Shown: positions 22,955-34,300, counted from the first letter of the stretch. The stretch is 64,000 bases of DNA from Knufia peltigerae (GCA_030247855.1 JAPDRN010000037.1:217893-281892), one strand, 5' to 3'. Made by a program: numbers and translations. The notes: generated by a model not told the origin, from the sequence alone.

Positions 22955-24943
22955 TCACAAAAGGAGACCAGAAGCACCGACCAAAGCCAAGCCGAGACCC
23001 AAAGCACTGGCGAGTTGATTTCTTGACGAGGTTGCTGCACTGCCGGTGTACGACTTGACAGTCACTGAGGAGGAATTGGGGGAAGTTCCATCGTCGGTGA
23101 GGGCAGAACCTGCGTTCGAACAAACCTCGCCAACGTCAGAAGGCACTGTTGGGAACCGGTCGACCGCATCTAGAATCGCCACGGCCATTCCGCCCGTCAG
23201 ATGACTTTGAACGTGACAGTGCAACAACCAGGCTCCAGGGGTGTTGGCCTGGTACCTGAGTACCATCCACGCCGGCCCTTCTGCTTCTGTGGTTGTGTAA
23301 CCGTCAGCGTATGGTGGATTGTCGAAATTGAACTGCATCCCAGCTGACTGCGCCTGGGCGACAGTGGTGTAGTTGAAATCACCAGTGCCCGCGCCAATCA
23401 CAAAGAACTTGTTGGCGTGCTTATGAATGGGATGCGGTTCGGCCAATGGACCAGCCACCTTGATGATAAGGTCTACCCAATCGTTATAGTTTGTTCTCAG
23501 TATGAGGTCGCTTTGGGGGATATCGGCAGGCGACTCGTACAGTAGTGGCGGAGTTTCGTCGTCTCGACTTTGGTTGTACGCGTCTACTCCATTCAGAGAC
23601 CAAGCCCATGACAACGCTTCTTGTGGGTCTTTCATTATGTCGAGAACAAATGTAGTGTCTGCCGTACTCGAGACCGTTGCGGCAGGGTAAGGGTAAGCAA
23701 TAGCCCTGTTCAGGGCCGTGATTGTGGTCGTGTTCTGGCCACCATAGTTCATAAGAGCCTCGGCAGAGGCTGCAGGACCTGAGCCTCCTTGATAGGACAG
23801 AATGCCGTACCCTGAGATGACCTGATTCAAGCCACTGTTTGCGACGCGGATGGTATAGTCTGCCGGGGTTTGATCGAGCTTGACCATCACCGAAATTCTG
23901 TCTCCATTGTCGAGTTCAATCTGATCCACGGCTTGTGGCTCAACGTAGTTACCATTGACTTCATAGACATACATCTTATGACTGTCTATCGTAATCTTGA
24001 AGAGTGCTGTTCCACTGGGGCTGATAAAGGCCAACGACGCCCATTCATCACTGGCATCGACAGTGTATGTGAAGTTTTTGCCCGTGTATGGTGTGCATTC
24101 AGAATATGCACCCGCGGGAAGAGCGGCCAAATTGCGGTTGTAGTTGCCTTGAACCAGAACGTTATTGGGCGGAATGCAGCCTTTGGCAGTCAATGAGCTT
24201 CCGTTGAGAGCAACTGATGCTTGCGGAGCCTTGTCGGCATTGAGGGTAGCCACAGGTAAACAATACACGGACCCCATACCGTTGAGGACGAAAGAGTCTG
24301 TGCAGGAGTAATCGATATTGGCGGTCTTTTCAATCTCAAAAAATTCGTTAAACGTATAGCGATTCCAGTCCGATGTAAGGATCGTCTCGACTTTAGCCTC
24401 TGCAGCCATCATCTTTTCAATATCGGTAGAGCTGTTGCTGATCAGGGAGAACGGCCTGGTCTCAGTCTCGTTGGGAGAGATAATGATTGCACCGTATAGG
24501 CCATCCATCATTTGGCCCTTGTAGTGACTGTGATAAAAGTAGACCCCAGACTCCTCAGCTGTCCATTGATAGTTGTGACTGGAGCCTGGTTTGATCGAGT
24601 ATTGGGAGACACCTGGGACCCCGTCCGACCACGGGGTACCTAGCTGCCGAATACCGTGGAAGTGAACACCCGTGACATTGGGCATGTTGTTCACCACGGT
24701 AAAGTCGACGCACTCTCCAACATTGAGTCTCAGGGGAGGGCCAGGGAAAGAGCCATTGGTCAAGATCGCCTCTCTAGAGAGGACATTCGACGGGTCGGTT
24801 GGTCCCCATGTCACTTCGATCAGGAAGGGTTTGCACGCCGAGGCTGTCGAGCAGATGGAAGAATTGGAGGACGTGGACGAGTGTGAAGATGCAGCGATGC
24901 TGGCTGGTGCGGCCAGCAAAGCCGCGAAGCTTCCTATTCTCAT
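22955..24943 (-). CDS. GPI-anchored multicopper oxidase
   Basis: Extracellular copper enzyme of the laccase/ascorbate-oxidase superfamily that oxidises phenol-type or similar substrates and reduces oxygen to water. Single exon, 662 residues. Signal peptide at about residues 1-19. The four copper motifs are present: HFHG (94-97), YHSHYKG (137-143), HPIHKH (about 502-507) and HCHVQSHLTGGMA (about 572-584). The position expected for the type-1 axial ligand is Met, as in ascorbate oxidases and low-potential enzymes, rather than the Leu/Phe of high-potential laccases. The Ser/Thr-rich C-terminus ends in a hydrophobic tail (LGLGLALVGASGLLL) typical of GPI attachment, so the enzyme is likely wall- or membrane-bound. 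Substrate unknown; a Fet3-type ferroxidase is unlikely because there is no transmembrane-plus-permease context. Confidence 0.9.
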   Translation of the reverse strand: MRIGSFAALLAAPASIAASSHSSTSSNSSICSTASACKPFLIEVTWGPTDPSNVLSREAILTNGSFPGPPLRLNVGECVDFTVVNNMPNVTGVHFHGIRQLGTPWSDGVPGVSQYSIKPGSSHNYQWTAEESGVYFYHSHYKGQMMDGLYGAIIISPNETETRPFSLISNSSTDIEKMMAAEAKVETILTSDWNRYTFNEFFEIEKTANIDYSCTDSFVLNGMGSVYCLPVATLNADKAPQASVALNGSSLTAKGCIPPNNVLVQGNYNRNLAALPAGAYSECTPYTGKNFTYTVDASDEWASLAFISPSGTALFKITIDSHKMYVYEVNGNYVEPQAVDQIELDNGDRISVMVKLDQTPADYTIRVANSGLNQVISGYGILSYQGGSGPAASAEALMNYGGQNTTTITALNRAIAYPYPAATVSSTADTTFVLDIMKDPQEALSWAWSLNGVDAYNQSRDDETPPLLYESPADIPQSDLILRTNYNDWVDLIIKVAGPLAEPHPIHKHANKFFVIGAGTGDFNYTTVAQAQSAGMQFNFDNPPYADGYTTTEAEGPAWMVLRYQANTPGAWLLHCHVQSHLTGGMAVAILDAVDRFPTVPSDVGEVCSNAGSALTDDGTSPNSSSVTVKSYTGSAATSSRNQLASALGLGLALVGASGLLL

Positions 24944-26155
24944 CGTCAGAGCAAATATTCAGCCACGAGTCCAGGAGGATAAATTAAAGAAAGCGGTTCG
25001 AAAACAAGCCAAACAATGCAAACAACCTCTGTGCTGCGTGCGAAAATGGTCAAGCTTGGGTCCCGAATGCAGAGTAATAAATGAAAGCAAGCGAATGTAT
25101 AATAGCTCAAATCAAACGAATGACCTTTGTGCTGCGTACGAAGATGGTGAAAGAGCGGAAAGATGAAGATAGATTTCAGAAATCTACATCCTTTTTCAAG
25201 GACAGTCAATTGAGCCAGGAATAGTTTAGTCGAATAAACATAATTAGTTCAGGTTGACGGCGGTCCTTGCCAGCTTCTGCCGCAAAACAATACGTTTTCG
25301 AGGTCATTATCGTCCCAGGACGGGACATCTGTTGGACGCAGGATGAGACATTCGTCCCCAGAGCTTGCCGACAATCCGATGGAAAGGGGCTGTTGGTTGA
25401 AAGCAGGAGAAAGCTTTTAGTGGGGAGAAAATTGATAAAGGATATTCTCACCCCACCAACCACAACATTGATCACCAAGGGCGCCAATGGCAAGGGCTGT
25501 AGCAGGTGTAGCTATCGATGTTGGCCCGTTGACCAGCTCGGGGACTGTCAGAAAGCCGATGGGCGGGAGATGCAATCATTCAACCCAGTGCTGACGCGTC
25601 ACTGGCGGACGACGTTCACGAGTCTCTTTTGGCCCACAGGGGCTATTTCTGGAACACATAAACGACGTCGAGAAAGCATGTCGCCGAACCTGGCAATTTA
25701 CGCAAAGTTCATTGAAACCAGGAGAGGAAATGAGGTTTGTCATGTTGTTGTTGTTGTTTGTATTGTTGTGTAGGTAGAAAGAGTGAGACGAACATCATGT
25801 GCATTGAATATGGAGCAACGAGAACATCTTAAGAAAGATTGCCGAGGGCTCAACAACATCCCTGTTTTTTGATCCAATTCTCATCCTAGAGAACAAGCGT
25901 AACATTGCGTGATTCGACAAGGACAGCGACGGATGTGACAAGCTTTGCGTTATTGTCTATCCCGAAAGCTTGAACAATGCTTGAACAATGATCGGAGCTA
26001 TATGATTGTAAGGATCAGATCAACATCCGCAATATCCAGTACTCTGGATGTTTCAGAACCTCTTCTCCCGTAAACTTGAGACCGAAGTATACCTACCGAT
26101 ATCTCCGAAGCGAACGAGCAATCGCAGTAAACTTCTGCATCCTTCACACGCCGAA
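24944..26155. promoter_or_regulatory. Multicopper oxidase upstream region
   Basis: About 1.2 kb holding the oxidase promoter and the 3' end of the isomerase gene. A 20-nt word containing GAACAATG is locally repeated near 25971-25990 (GCTTGAACAATGCTTGAACAATG). A long plus-strand frame at 25267-25773 begins at TTG, is not recognisable, and is not called. Confidence 0.4.
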
Positions 26156-27307
26156 TTACAATTTTGGTTTTCCTTTCGACTTGGCTGTAGTCGACGTCAG
26201 CATCACGATTCTCGTTCTCTCACTCTCATAGAAAACACAAATAAATCCCAAACACTCACCATTCAATTCTGCATTCTTCTCAGCAAATCTCTTCTTATGC
26301 GCGTTCTCGGTGATCCGTTCAGCCAAGGCATCAAGCGCATCATAAAGAGCCATCAATCGATCCCTTCGCAAAGGTATGTTCTGCAACCGTTTCATTTCCA
26401 TCATACTCTTCCCGTCATTTACTTCCAATTGATCCTCTAGGAACTCGAGCACTTTTTGGTGGAAGTTTTCCTTGGGCAAGATGCGATTGACCATCCCGTA
26501 CTTCTCCAGTTCCTCGACGGTCAACTTGCGTCCGAACATGAGGAAATCATTCGCCCGATGGACGCCCATAGAATGTGCGAATGCGGTGGCCGAGCCGAAC
26601 TCAGGGACCAACCCCAAAGCACTGAACGGGACTTGTAGGTACGCTCCCTCGGCGGCGAGAACAATGTCGGCCTGTCCTTCGAACCAAGCCGCCCCACCAC
26701 CGACAGCGGGTCCGTTGAGTGCTAATACGAGGACCTTTTTGTGATCTACCATGGAGCGGACGAGTTCGAGTGCTTCGATGAGAAGATGTGAGCAGGGGGG
26801 AGAAGGTGCACGTGGTTAATGACTGATAAGCGACTTACCATTCGCGAAGCCGGCAACTGTTGCGACTTTCTTCTCTGCTGGATTGGCGTATTCGGGGTCC
26901 TTCCGTGAGATAGTGGCTTAATGGTAAGATGCATGGTCAGTGAAACTGCCCATTCATGATGTGGCATTCTCGGCGCCGGAAACAACCGTTCCTGGTGAAT
27001 AGGTTTTATGGTTGCACACCTTTAACATCAGCCCCAGATGAAAAGAATCTTCCTTCGCCCGTAATGACAGTAAACACGGTCTCCGGATGTTCATTTAACT
27101 CTCTAAGCGCAGAGATCACATCGATTAACAACCTGCCTCCGAAAGCATTGAGTGATTTTGGTCGATTCAACTGGTATCTCTTCGTCAGTCTTCCTCCTGG
27201 ATGGGTGCGCTGTGGCGGCTGCATCTGAGAATTACCTTGATTATCCCAACCTTGCCTTTGATCTCAAAGATGATGTCGGTATACTTGTACTTGCCTGTTG
27301 ACGCCAT
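26156..27307 (-). CDS. Enoyl-CoA hydratase/isomerase (peroxisomal)
   Basis: Crotonase-fold enzyme, most like delta3,delta2-enoyl-CoA isomerases of fatty-acid beta-oxidation. Five exons (27307-27236, 27170-27020, 26916-26839, 26772-26260, 26184-26156) give 280 residues; introns 65, 103, 66 and 75 nt. The protein opens IFEIKGKVGIIKLNRPKSLN, carries the oxyanion-hole segments GRFFSSGADVK and ALNGPAVGGGAAW, and ends in Pro-Lys-Leu, a PTS1-type peroxisomal signal. The last intron is in frame and free of stops, so retention adds 25 residues and keeps the same C-terminus. An in-frame upstream ATG at 27451 could add 48 residues (see findings). A hydratase cannot be excluded: the usual second catalytic Glu position reads LVPEFGSA, so at least one acidic residue is in place. 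Confidence 0.9.
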
Positions 27308-28317
27308 CCTCGATGATGATGGTACCAAGGGCGACGACGACTTTAGAACCTTGTCAGGTAGAGAATAATCTTCGGCGGGATCGAATTGCACTCCAAAATG
27401 TCGCAAGAACGAAGACAAAAATGAAAAACTGCGGAAGGGCTTGTTGACCATATAACAGAAAGCCAAGAAGCGAGTTGTTGGACGACCTCGGTTGCTGCTG
27501 CGCTGATCGGGTCGGTGTATGTTGTGCGTGTACGGACAGCGAGTCGACGACCTCGTCGGGAAGAGTGTAGTCTTCAAGTGGATCGAATTGCGCTCCCAAG
27601 TGTCGTAGAAACGACGACAGAAAGGAGACCCAGATTGAATGATAATCAATCATGGACACGAAGTATCGAATCGGGGGCCCTGAGTATCAGATAATTAATT
27701 ACCTAGGTACTCCGTAGTTGTTCCCGACAAATCCACCGTGCCCGCCTTTTGAAGTTGTAGTAAGCCGAGGCATCAGACCACGAGTTCTCAGCCTCGCCAG
27801 CGCAAGGCTGTGATCACATGGCATCGCCATAAGGCTGCAAGGCTAGTATACGAGCCTATGAGGCTGTGAGTACTCGATAAATCGCAACCACCTGAGGCTA
27901 CCCAAGTACTCACGAGTGAGCCTTTTATCAGTCCAAATCTTTCAGACCACACACGCCAGGTAATCTAAGGTCAGCACATTCATCCTATCATCCCTCAATT
28001 CTCCTCCCATGCATGATGTTCTCATAGCATGGGTTGACCCTCATCACAGCACGTGATAAGGCTACATGGTCACGTGGTAAGGCTGCACGACATGTTCGGG
28101 GGAGTTTCCCCGCAATGTAGTTGGTTTTGTTCCTGTGGACTTTTTTATTCCAGTCCGTCCGATCGATCATCCATCGCGTCGCATTTGCAGCCCTTACTTG
28201 ATCCCACAACCAGAGTACTTTCTGCTACACACTTCTGCTACACGACAGTACCATTCTTATCGCGAATCCTCAAATCTCATCACCTCTCCTCGCAGACACC
28301 ACAACCGTCCGGCAACA
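27308..28317. promoter_or_regulatory. Divergent isomerase / PRKRIP1 upstream region
   Basis: About 1 kb between divergent genes. It contains two diverged copies of a 78-bp coding-like segment (27344-27421 and 27546-27623), the octamer ACTCCGTA at 27709, and two CACGTG E-box sites in the shared word CACGTGRTAAGGCT (28050-28063 and 28071-28084). Confidence 0.6.
27344..27623 (-). repeat. Two diverged copies of a 78-bp coding-like segment
   Basis: Copies at 27421-27344 and 27623-27546 both read as FLSSFLRHxGxQFDPxEDYx on the minus strand. Twenty of 26 residues are identical while 11 of those codons differ synonymously. The copies are 202 bp apart and therefore in different frames. Confidence 0.85.
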
Positions 28318-28971
28318 ATGTCAGAACCAATCCCCGAATCAATACCAACGTCGGCCGACCCTCGCTCCCGTCGACCTGTCAAACGAGCCCGCGGCACCAA
28401 CACGGCACTCGCCGCGCAAGCCCACGAGGTCGAGACACTCTTCCTCGATCCAGAGCGACCGGTACACATCCCTGCGGTGTCGAGCGAAACAAAACGTGCA
28501 GTCGCCGCTCCACCAGAAATTGTGGCTAATGTCCAAGGTTCTTCTGCCGGCGCTGGCTCAGGCGAGTTTCACGTGTACAAAGCGAGTCGGCGGCGCGAGT
28601 ACGAACGTCTGCGGGTGATGGACGAAGAGGCCAAGAAGGAAGAGGAGGACGAGGCGTGGGCGAAGCAGGAACGAGAACGACGCGAAAAGGACGAGGAGAA
28701 GACCAGAAGGAACCGCGAGAAGAGGATGAAGAAGAAGGGAAAGAAGGGAAATGGGGGAGCCGAAGACAAAGGCAAAGACGGGACGAGTAACAAACAGGGT
28801 GGAAGCGTCGACGGAGATCAGACGACGAATGGTGTCAAGAGAAAAGTTGGTGGTGGTGGTGGTGGACTGCAGATACCGAGAAGAGGGAGTCGGGACGATG
28901 ACCAGGGAAGTGACTTTGGAGTCGCGGAGTTGGCCAAAGAAGTCGGCATCACCATTCATGACGACGACTGA
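28318..28971 (+). CDS. PRKRIP1-like (DUF1168) nuclear protein
   Basis: Homologue of PRKR-interacting protein 1, a small spliceosome-associated protein; its exact role in fungi is not established here. Single exon, 217 residues, starting at the ATG within CAACAATGTCAGAACC. The family block is GEFHVYKASRRREYERL (about residues 80-97), followed by a very long charged helix rich in Glu, Lys and Arg (to about residue 145), which in the human protein contacts RNA and spliceosome components. The C-terminal part is Gly/Ser-rich and acidic and ends DDD. Divergent from the isomerase gene, with two E-box-like CACGTG sites about 235-270 bp upstream. Confidence 0.85.
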   Translation: MSEPIPESIPTSADPRSRRPVKRARGTNTALAAQAHEVETLFLDPERPVHIPAVSSETKRAVAAPPEIVANVQGSSAGAGSGEFHVYKASRRREYERLRVMDEEAKKEEEDEAWAKQERERREKDEEKTRRNREKRMKKKGKKGNGGAEDKGKDGTSNKQGGSVDGDQTTNGVKRKVGGGGGGLQIPRRGSRDDDQGSDFGVAELAKEVGITIHDDD

Positions 28972-29219
28972 CGAGCGAACGAGGGGGCTCCGAGACCTGC
29001 AACGATTTTCTCCACTGTACAACATGCACATTCAACGCAGTACTTCAAACATCACACTGTATCATCATCAATCGAGCCACCAAATACTGTACACCAACAA
29101 GAGATACCCAATGATCACGCTCAAATCGAGACACATATCCTTCCTTTCGTTTACTTCTTACATATTCATGACATGCTTTCTTGTTCCTCTGTCGCCTACT
29201 TATAGAATACTTATTCGTT

Positions 29220-30559
29220 TCAGGCCTTCTTGTTCCTCTGGCTGATGGCAGCATCAACACCACTAACCCAGCGCACAAAAAGCTGCAACGTGCCCGGAAG
29301 CAGGTGGTACAGCGGTATACATTTTGCATAAAGCGGCATCCTGATCACGCCTCCGTCGCCACGCTCGATGGTCCGAATGATTTCCTTGGCCACCTCCTGG
29401 GCCGTAAGCACGGGGCCGAAAAAGTGCGCGTAGAAGGGTAGGGACGTGATATCGGCAAAGAGCTGCGTGTCGAGTTGTCCAGTTTCGACTAGGAGGGTCT
29501 TGACCCTCGCAAACACGTCGGGATCGGGATGCGTGCGGAGTTCGTGGCACAGGGTCTGGTGGAGGGAGGACGCCGCCGCTTTGGAAGCACTGTAATCCGC
29601 CAGTGAGGCCGGCGAGAGGTGTGCCAGGACAGAGGAGACGGTGACGACGTGCGCGCCCGTCTTTGAAGAGATCAGACGTGGCAAGACGGCCGAGAGGAGG
29701 TTGAAATGCGAAACGGCGTTGATGGACAACGTTCTGCTCGCTTGGTTCGGTGAGAGTGTAGAGTTTTGACCATTGGGTTTGGACTTGGACGACGATGTCG
29801 ATGCCGGTAGTAACGGTAGACCAGCGATGGTCGACGCCGCGTTGTTGACTAGGATCGTTGGTTCACCGAGCTTGTTGTCTCTTTGTCAGTTCTTTTGCTC
29901 TGCCACTGCACGCATAGAAATACTGTGGTACTTTCACGCAGTCAAGGGGGGCTTTGGATAAGAAGCGAAAAGGGGAAGCGAAAGGACCGGGAAAAACACA
30001 CCTCTTTTATAACCTTCTCAACGGCCCTCTCGACCTTTCTCGCGTCGCTGACGTCCACCACCTCCCAAACCAAATCCCACCGCTCCATGGTCTCTTTTGC
30101 TTGCTCGTCCGGTCCTTTGGTGTCCAGCACGGCGACGCTCACGCCCTTGCGGAGGAGCATCTCGGCCATCGCCCTCCCCAACCCGCTCGCCCCTCCCGTG
30201 ATGACGACGACCTCGCTCTCCCACGCGACCTTTCTGTGCCGGCCGTACGTGACGCGCTGGTTCGCCCAGGCCGCGACCTCGACGGCCACCAAGAACGCCG
30301 TGTACCAGAGGGTGTAGTGGGCGATGGGTTCTCGGTGTTTGTGCAGGGCCGCGATGCACAGGTAAAAGATGAAGCTGACGTAAGGATGGAAGACCGAGTT
30401 GGCCAGGATCAAAAACAACAGGTCCAGAGTGATGACTCGGTACCACGGTTCCGTTTCCGACCGTGGAAGGTTGAAGCGAGGCGACCTCGACCTCGGCCTT
30501 GACCTCGATGACGCCGACGGCGACGACGTCGATGCCGGAGACGATGACGATGACACCAT
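29220..30559 (-). CDS. Membrane-anchored short-chain dehydrogenase/reductase
   Basis: NAD(P)-dependent oxidoreductase of the classical SDR family, resembling retinol/hydroxysteroid dehydrogenases of lipid droplets and the ER. Exons 30559-30002 and 29870-29220 are joined over a 131-nt intron (GTGTGT...ACAAG with CTGAC branch), giving 402 residues. After a Ser/Arg-rich start come two hydrophobic segments (about residues 42-70 and 80-97), probably membrane anchors. The cofactor motif is TGGASGLG (about 120-127), then NNAA, and the catalytic residues are Ser in VTVSSVLAHLS and Tyr-Lys in YSASK. The C-terminus is basic and hydrophobic. Substrate unknown. The 3' end faces the DUF1168 gene with a 248-bp gap. 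Confidence 0.9.
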
Positions 30560-31372
30560 TGTTGGTTGTGCCCTTTTGGGCCCGCTCGGAAGAGAAAATA
30601 GTACCGTACTCCGTATGTGCTCGATTGGCCCTCAATTCCCTTTTCTCTTTGCTTTTGATCTTGTCGGAGCTATTAACTGCTGGTGCTGTCGGACTGTCGT
30701 GCGTACAAAGTGTTGCGACCCCCTTGCTACGTTTTGTCGATAAGTCGCCGCAGAACGCCCACGAATACGTTCCACTGTAGGTCAACAACAAAAGTTACTT
30801 AGGCACCCGATCATTGTACACAATACTCTGTGTTTAGCGACAAAAATCCCTATCGGTCCGTATGTATGGCCAGATTTCGAAATGGTGAAATGGTGAAGGT
30901 GTCGTTGATATCAGGGGTCTCCACCGCCAATGAGCGTGTTTCAAATCTGTGACGGGGATGAAACAAGCCACAACAAAATGACCGAACGGAAAAGGGAATG
31001 GAGAAAATCACGCGATGATCTCTTCCTTCCTCTATCATAGTCAGTCGTATCCGTACTACAGATCGATCTACAGCGACGTTATTGAGCGCAAGGAAATTGT
31101 CCAAGTATCATCTCAATTTTCATAGGGCTTATCATTGAGCTCGACAACGTCATTCGAGCATTAATAGCTATCCAGTTTCGCTTTCAAGACGGGGTATCGA
31201 GCAGAAAACTACTCGAGGTAGTCAAAAGATACAAGGCCGCCACCCGTCTTTTTGGTCTCTCCTCGACGACCTACGCAATGAAATGCGTCTGCTAAAAATA
31301 CTTGCAGAAGGATGCACCTTCCAGAGTACTCGCAGTACCACTACCAATAACACTATTCTCTCCAGAGTCTGC
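30560..31372. promoter_or_regulatory. SDR upstream region
   Basis: About 810 bp holding the SDR promoter and the 3' end of the Cid1-like gene; one ACTCCGTA octamer at 30608-30615. No coding feature. Confidence 0.45.
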
Positions 31373-34300
31373 TCAATCAATCTCTCCCGGCAATTCCCCA
31401 AGCAGTCCCTCTTCATCACCTTTCCCTGCTTCGTAGGGTGTGCCACTGCTGAGGTATGGCAATTCAGTGCTTGTTCCGTGACCCAACATACCCTCACCAC
31501 TCCATTCGTATTCATCTTCGATGTTGAACTCTGCTCCTTGTCGAGCGCATCCATTACCGCCTTTCGCAATGATGTCGAGATCTTGCAGTTGCCGCGGGTC
31601 GAATCTGAAGCGGGGTTTACCAGGAATAGCCATAATATTAAGATCCTCGTCTCTGGGACGCTGGGTTCGGTCCATGTCGGGAAACAATGTGTTTGGGACT
31701 CGAAGTTCAGAGCTTTTGTGGTCTTCTCTGTAACCATCATTTCGACAACTAGGCCCAGCTTCCGTCACCTCCTCGATATCAGATTTATCTTGGATAGTAA
31801 TTTCGTAGAGAGGTATGCCGATCGCTAGATCGTTCCGGAGCTGAGGAGACGTAGATCCTTGACCACTTCCCGTAACATGCATGGACTCTCGTTGCATCTC
31901 TGCTAGCGTATATTCATCTGGATCAGTTTCCGTGGGAGCAAATTGCTTTTCGAAAAAGGCTAGTCGTCGAGCTCGAAGAGCATGCTGATCTGGGGTTCCA
32001 TTGTCATCACATGGTCTCTTTGTAGAGGGGAATTTGTCCACATCTTGACTTCGACTAGTATGGGTTGACACTGTTGCACCATTGCCTTGAGGAGCACTAT
32101 CCGAAGATCCCGGCTTGAGATGCACACTTTCTGGAGAAGATTGGCCAGTCTCCAATGAAGAGGTATCACGAATCTGAGTGTTGAGTTGGCTTGACTGGTT
32201 GTGGACCGGCATCAAAGGTAGAGGTTCTGTTTCCTGGCTGGAGTAGGTGACTTTGATTTGCTCTGCAAAAGTCTTCAATGCAAACTCTGCTCGTTTTGAA
32301 AGAGGCCATGGCCGGTGAGCACAGTATGAACGCAGCAAATGATTTCTCTCTTCGAGTTCCTTCCACGTCATACTTGGGCTGTAGGGAAACGCAGCGTCAA
32401 GGGAGAAGTAGGCATGAGGACCGCTAGGTTTTCTCAAATATCGCCAGGTTCCTTTCACAATTCGGGCATCGCGACTTCGAAGCCATCTACCACCACTCGT
32501 TCTCGTATCCCAGGGAATGAATTGTCCAACAGGTTGATCTTGTTTTGGGTTAGGATCGATCTGGACACTGGGGTCATCATCTTGTTCATTACATGGCACT
32601 GAAGGGCATGGATCAAGGTCTAGGGAGGCTCTCCGGGCATTATCAGTAGTAATAGGGATGAAAATCGAGGGGTCACTTAAGGGCCAGGGTGGTCTCTCAG
32701 CTATTGATTTGTCAATATGGTTGTTGTATGGTTTCTCAGAGTAAGGTGAGGGTCGTTTGGGGTCGAAGGGACATTGTACATCCAGCTCTTGCAGCGAAGG
32801 CCTTGAAAATCCGCGGAATGTACCATCCTTTATCTTGTTGTCTCTCCAGTGAAGCCACCGTCCGTCTTGAGTGTCAATATCCCAAGCTACCAGGTTTCCC
32901 CAAGCATCTCGTCCATTGGCTAGTAGGACATCGCCTATTGGGACAGGGACGTACCCCGACTTTGTCGGCATTTCCTTGTCCTCTGTTTTTTGAGAGTTTT
33001 CTGATTCCGATCGAGCAGAAACCGCGGGTTTCACTTTGCGTGCTGATGGCCAATCATCGGCATCACTTTCGCTGTCACTATCCAGAGTTGGGAACCTGCG
33101 CCTCCAAGGTTGCCGTCGCTTGAGTTGGGCCTGGGATGATAAAGTCGAAGTCAGTTTCGTGCTTGACGATCGACGTTGGCCCTCGGGAGAGGGAGGGGAC
33201 TGGGCTGTCCCCGGAACAGAGATCCCTAACATACCATCAGTGTGAGAAGCGAGATCATCTTTGTCCTTCTGCTCTAACAACGTCTTTTCTTTTTCGTCGA
33301 GATCTTGTTTCATCTGTCGCAGTTGCTTCTGCCGATGGAACTCCTGATCTTTCCTCAAGGTGTCAACGCGGTCTGTCACAGGTTCGAGAAAAGTTTCGGA
33401 GGGTATCTGTTCTCCGGCACCAACTCTCTCAAGGAGATTCCAAGCCCGTCGGAATTCGTCTCTGATCGAGACAAGGCCATTATGTCCAACAGTTCGCGCG
33501 ACGTTGTGCTCAATTTCGAATGGATCCTCGATGGCGAGGAGGTAGCGCAAGCGAACACTCTTGTTCTTGCCCTCTACCCACTTGGCCTCCGTCCAGCCCT
33601 TCTGAGCCTTGGGTAAGATTCCACCTGGCTGTCTGATGGAGATGACATCTCGAGTCCAGAAAAAGCCCTCACGTGTTGCATAGTATCGGAAGAATCCACG
33701 AAGCAGCTGCGACGAACTCTCCTTGTTCTTGTTGGTGTTCGCCTCCTGCAAGTGTTTGAGGTCTCCAGGCTTCGAGAGGAATCTGATGTCGAATCCATCA
33801 AAGAGCTCAATCTTTCTGTCCGGGTACCAACTATCCTCGGTCTTGGCCAGGTATTGCAGATTCGGAATGACTGGAGGCGAGGCGACGTTCATCAAATAAT
33901 GAAGCACCATCAATATGTATCCATAACTAGACAACGTACCACGATATGGAGTATTGATGTCTCTTGCCTTTGCCCAGATCTTGACGAAGGTTCCAACATC
34001 TCCTACGCGGCTATCCAAGCTCTGATACGTCCAAAGCAGATGCGAGTTGTGCACAGCGACGAAGTTGGTAAAGTTGACATCGCATTGTATACCACAGTCG
34101 CCGACGAACTCCAGGTTTGGATTTGTGCGCTTTGCCGGCTTTTGCGAAGATGCATCTTCCACCTTCAGATCCCTCAGGGCTTCACCGATCGAATTTACAT
34201 CTGCAAGGGCTGATTCTTCCACTTCTGAGGTCTTGACAGTGTCAGGTAAAACAGTCTGGTTCATCTTCTCTGCGGGAACGTCTTTCTGAGGAATTTGATC

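Noticed and set aside
25267..25773. A 168-codon plus-strand gene
   Set aside because: Starts at TTG, low-complexity end (Val-rich from GTTGTTGTT), no recognisable domain.
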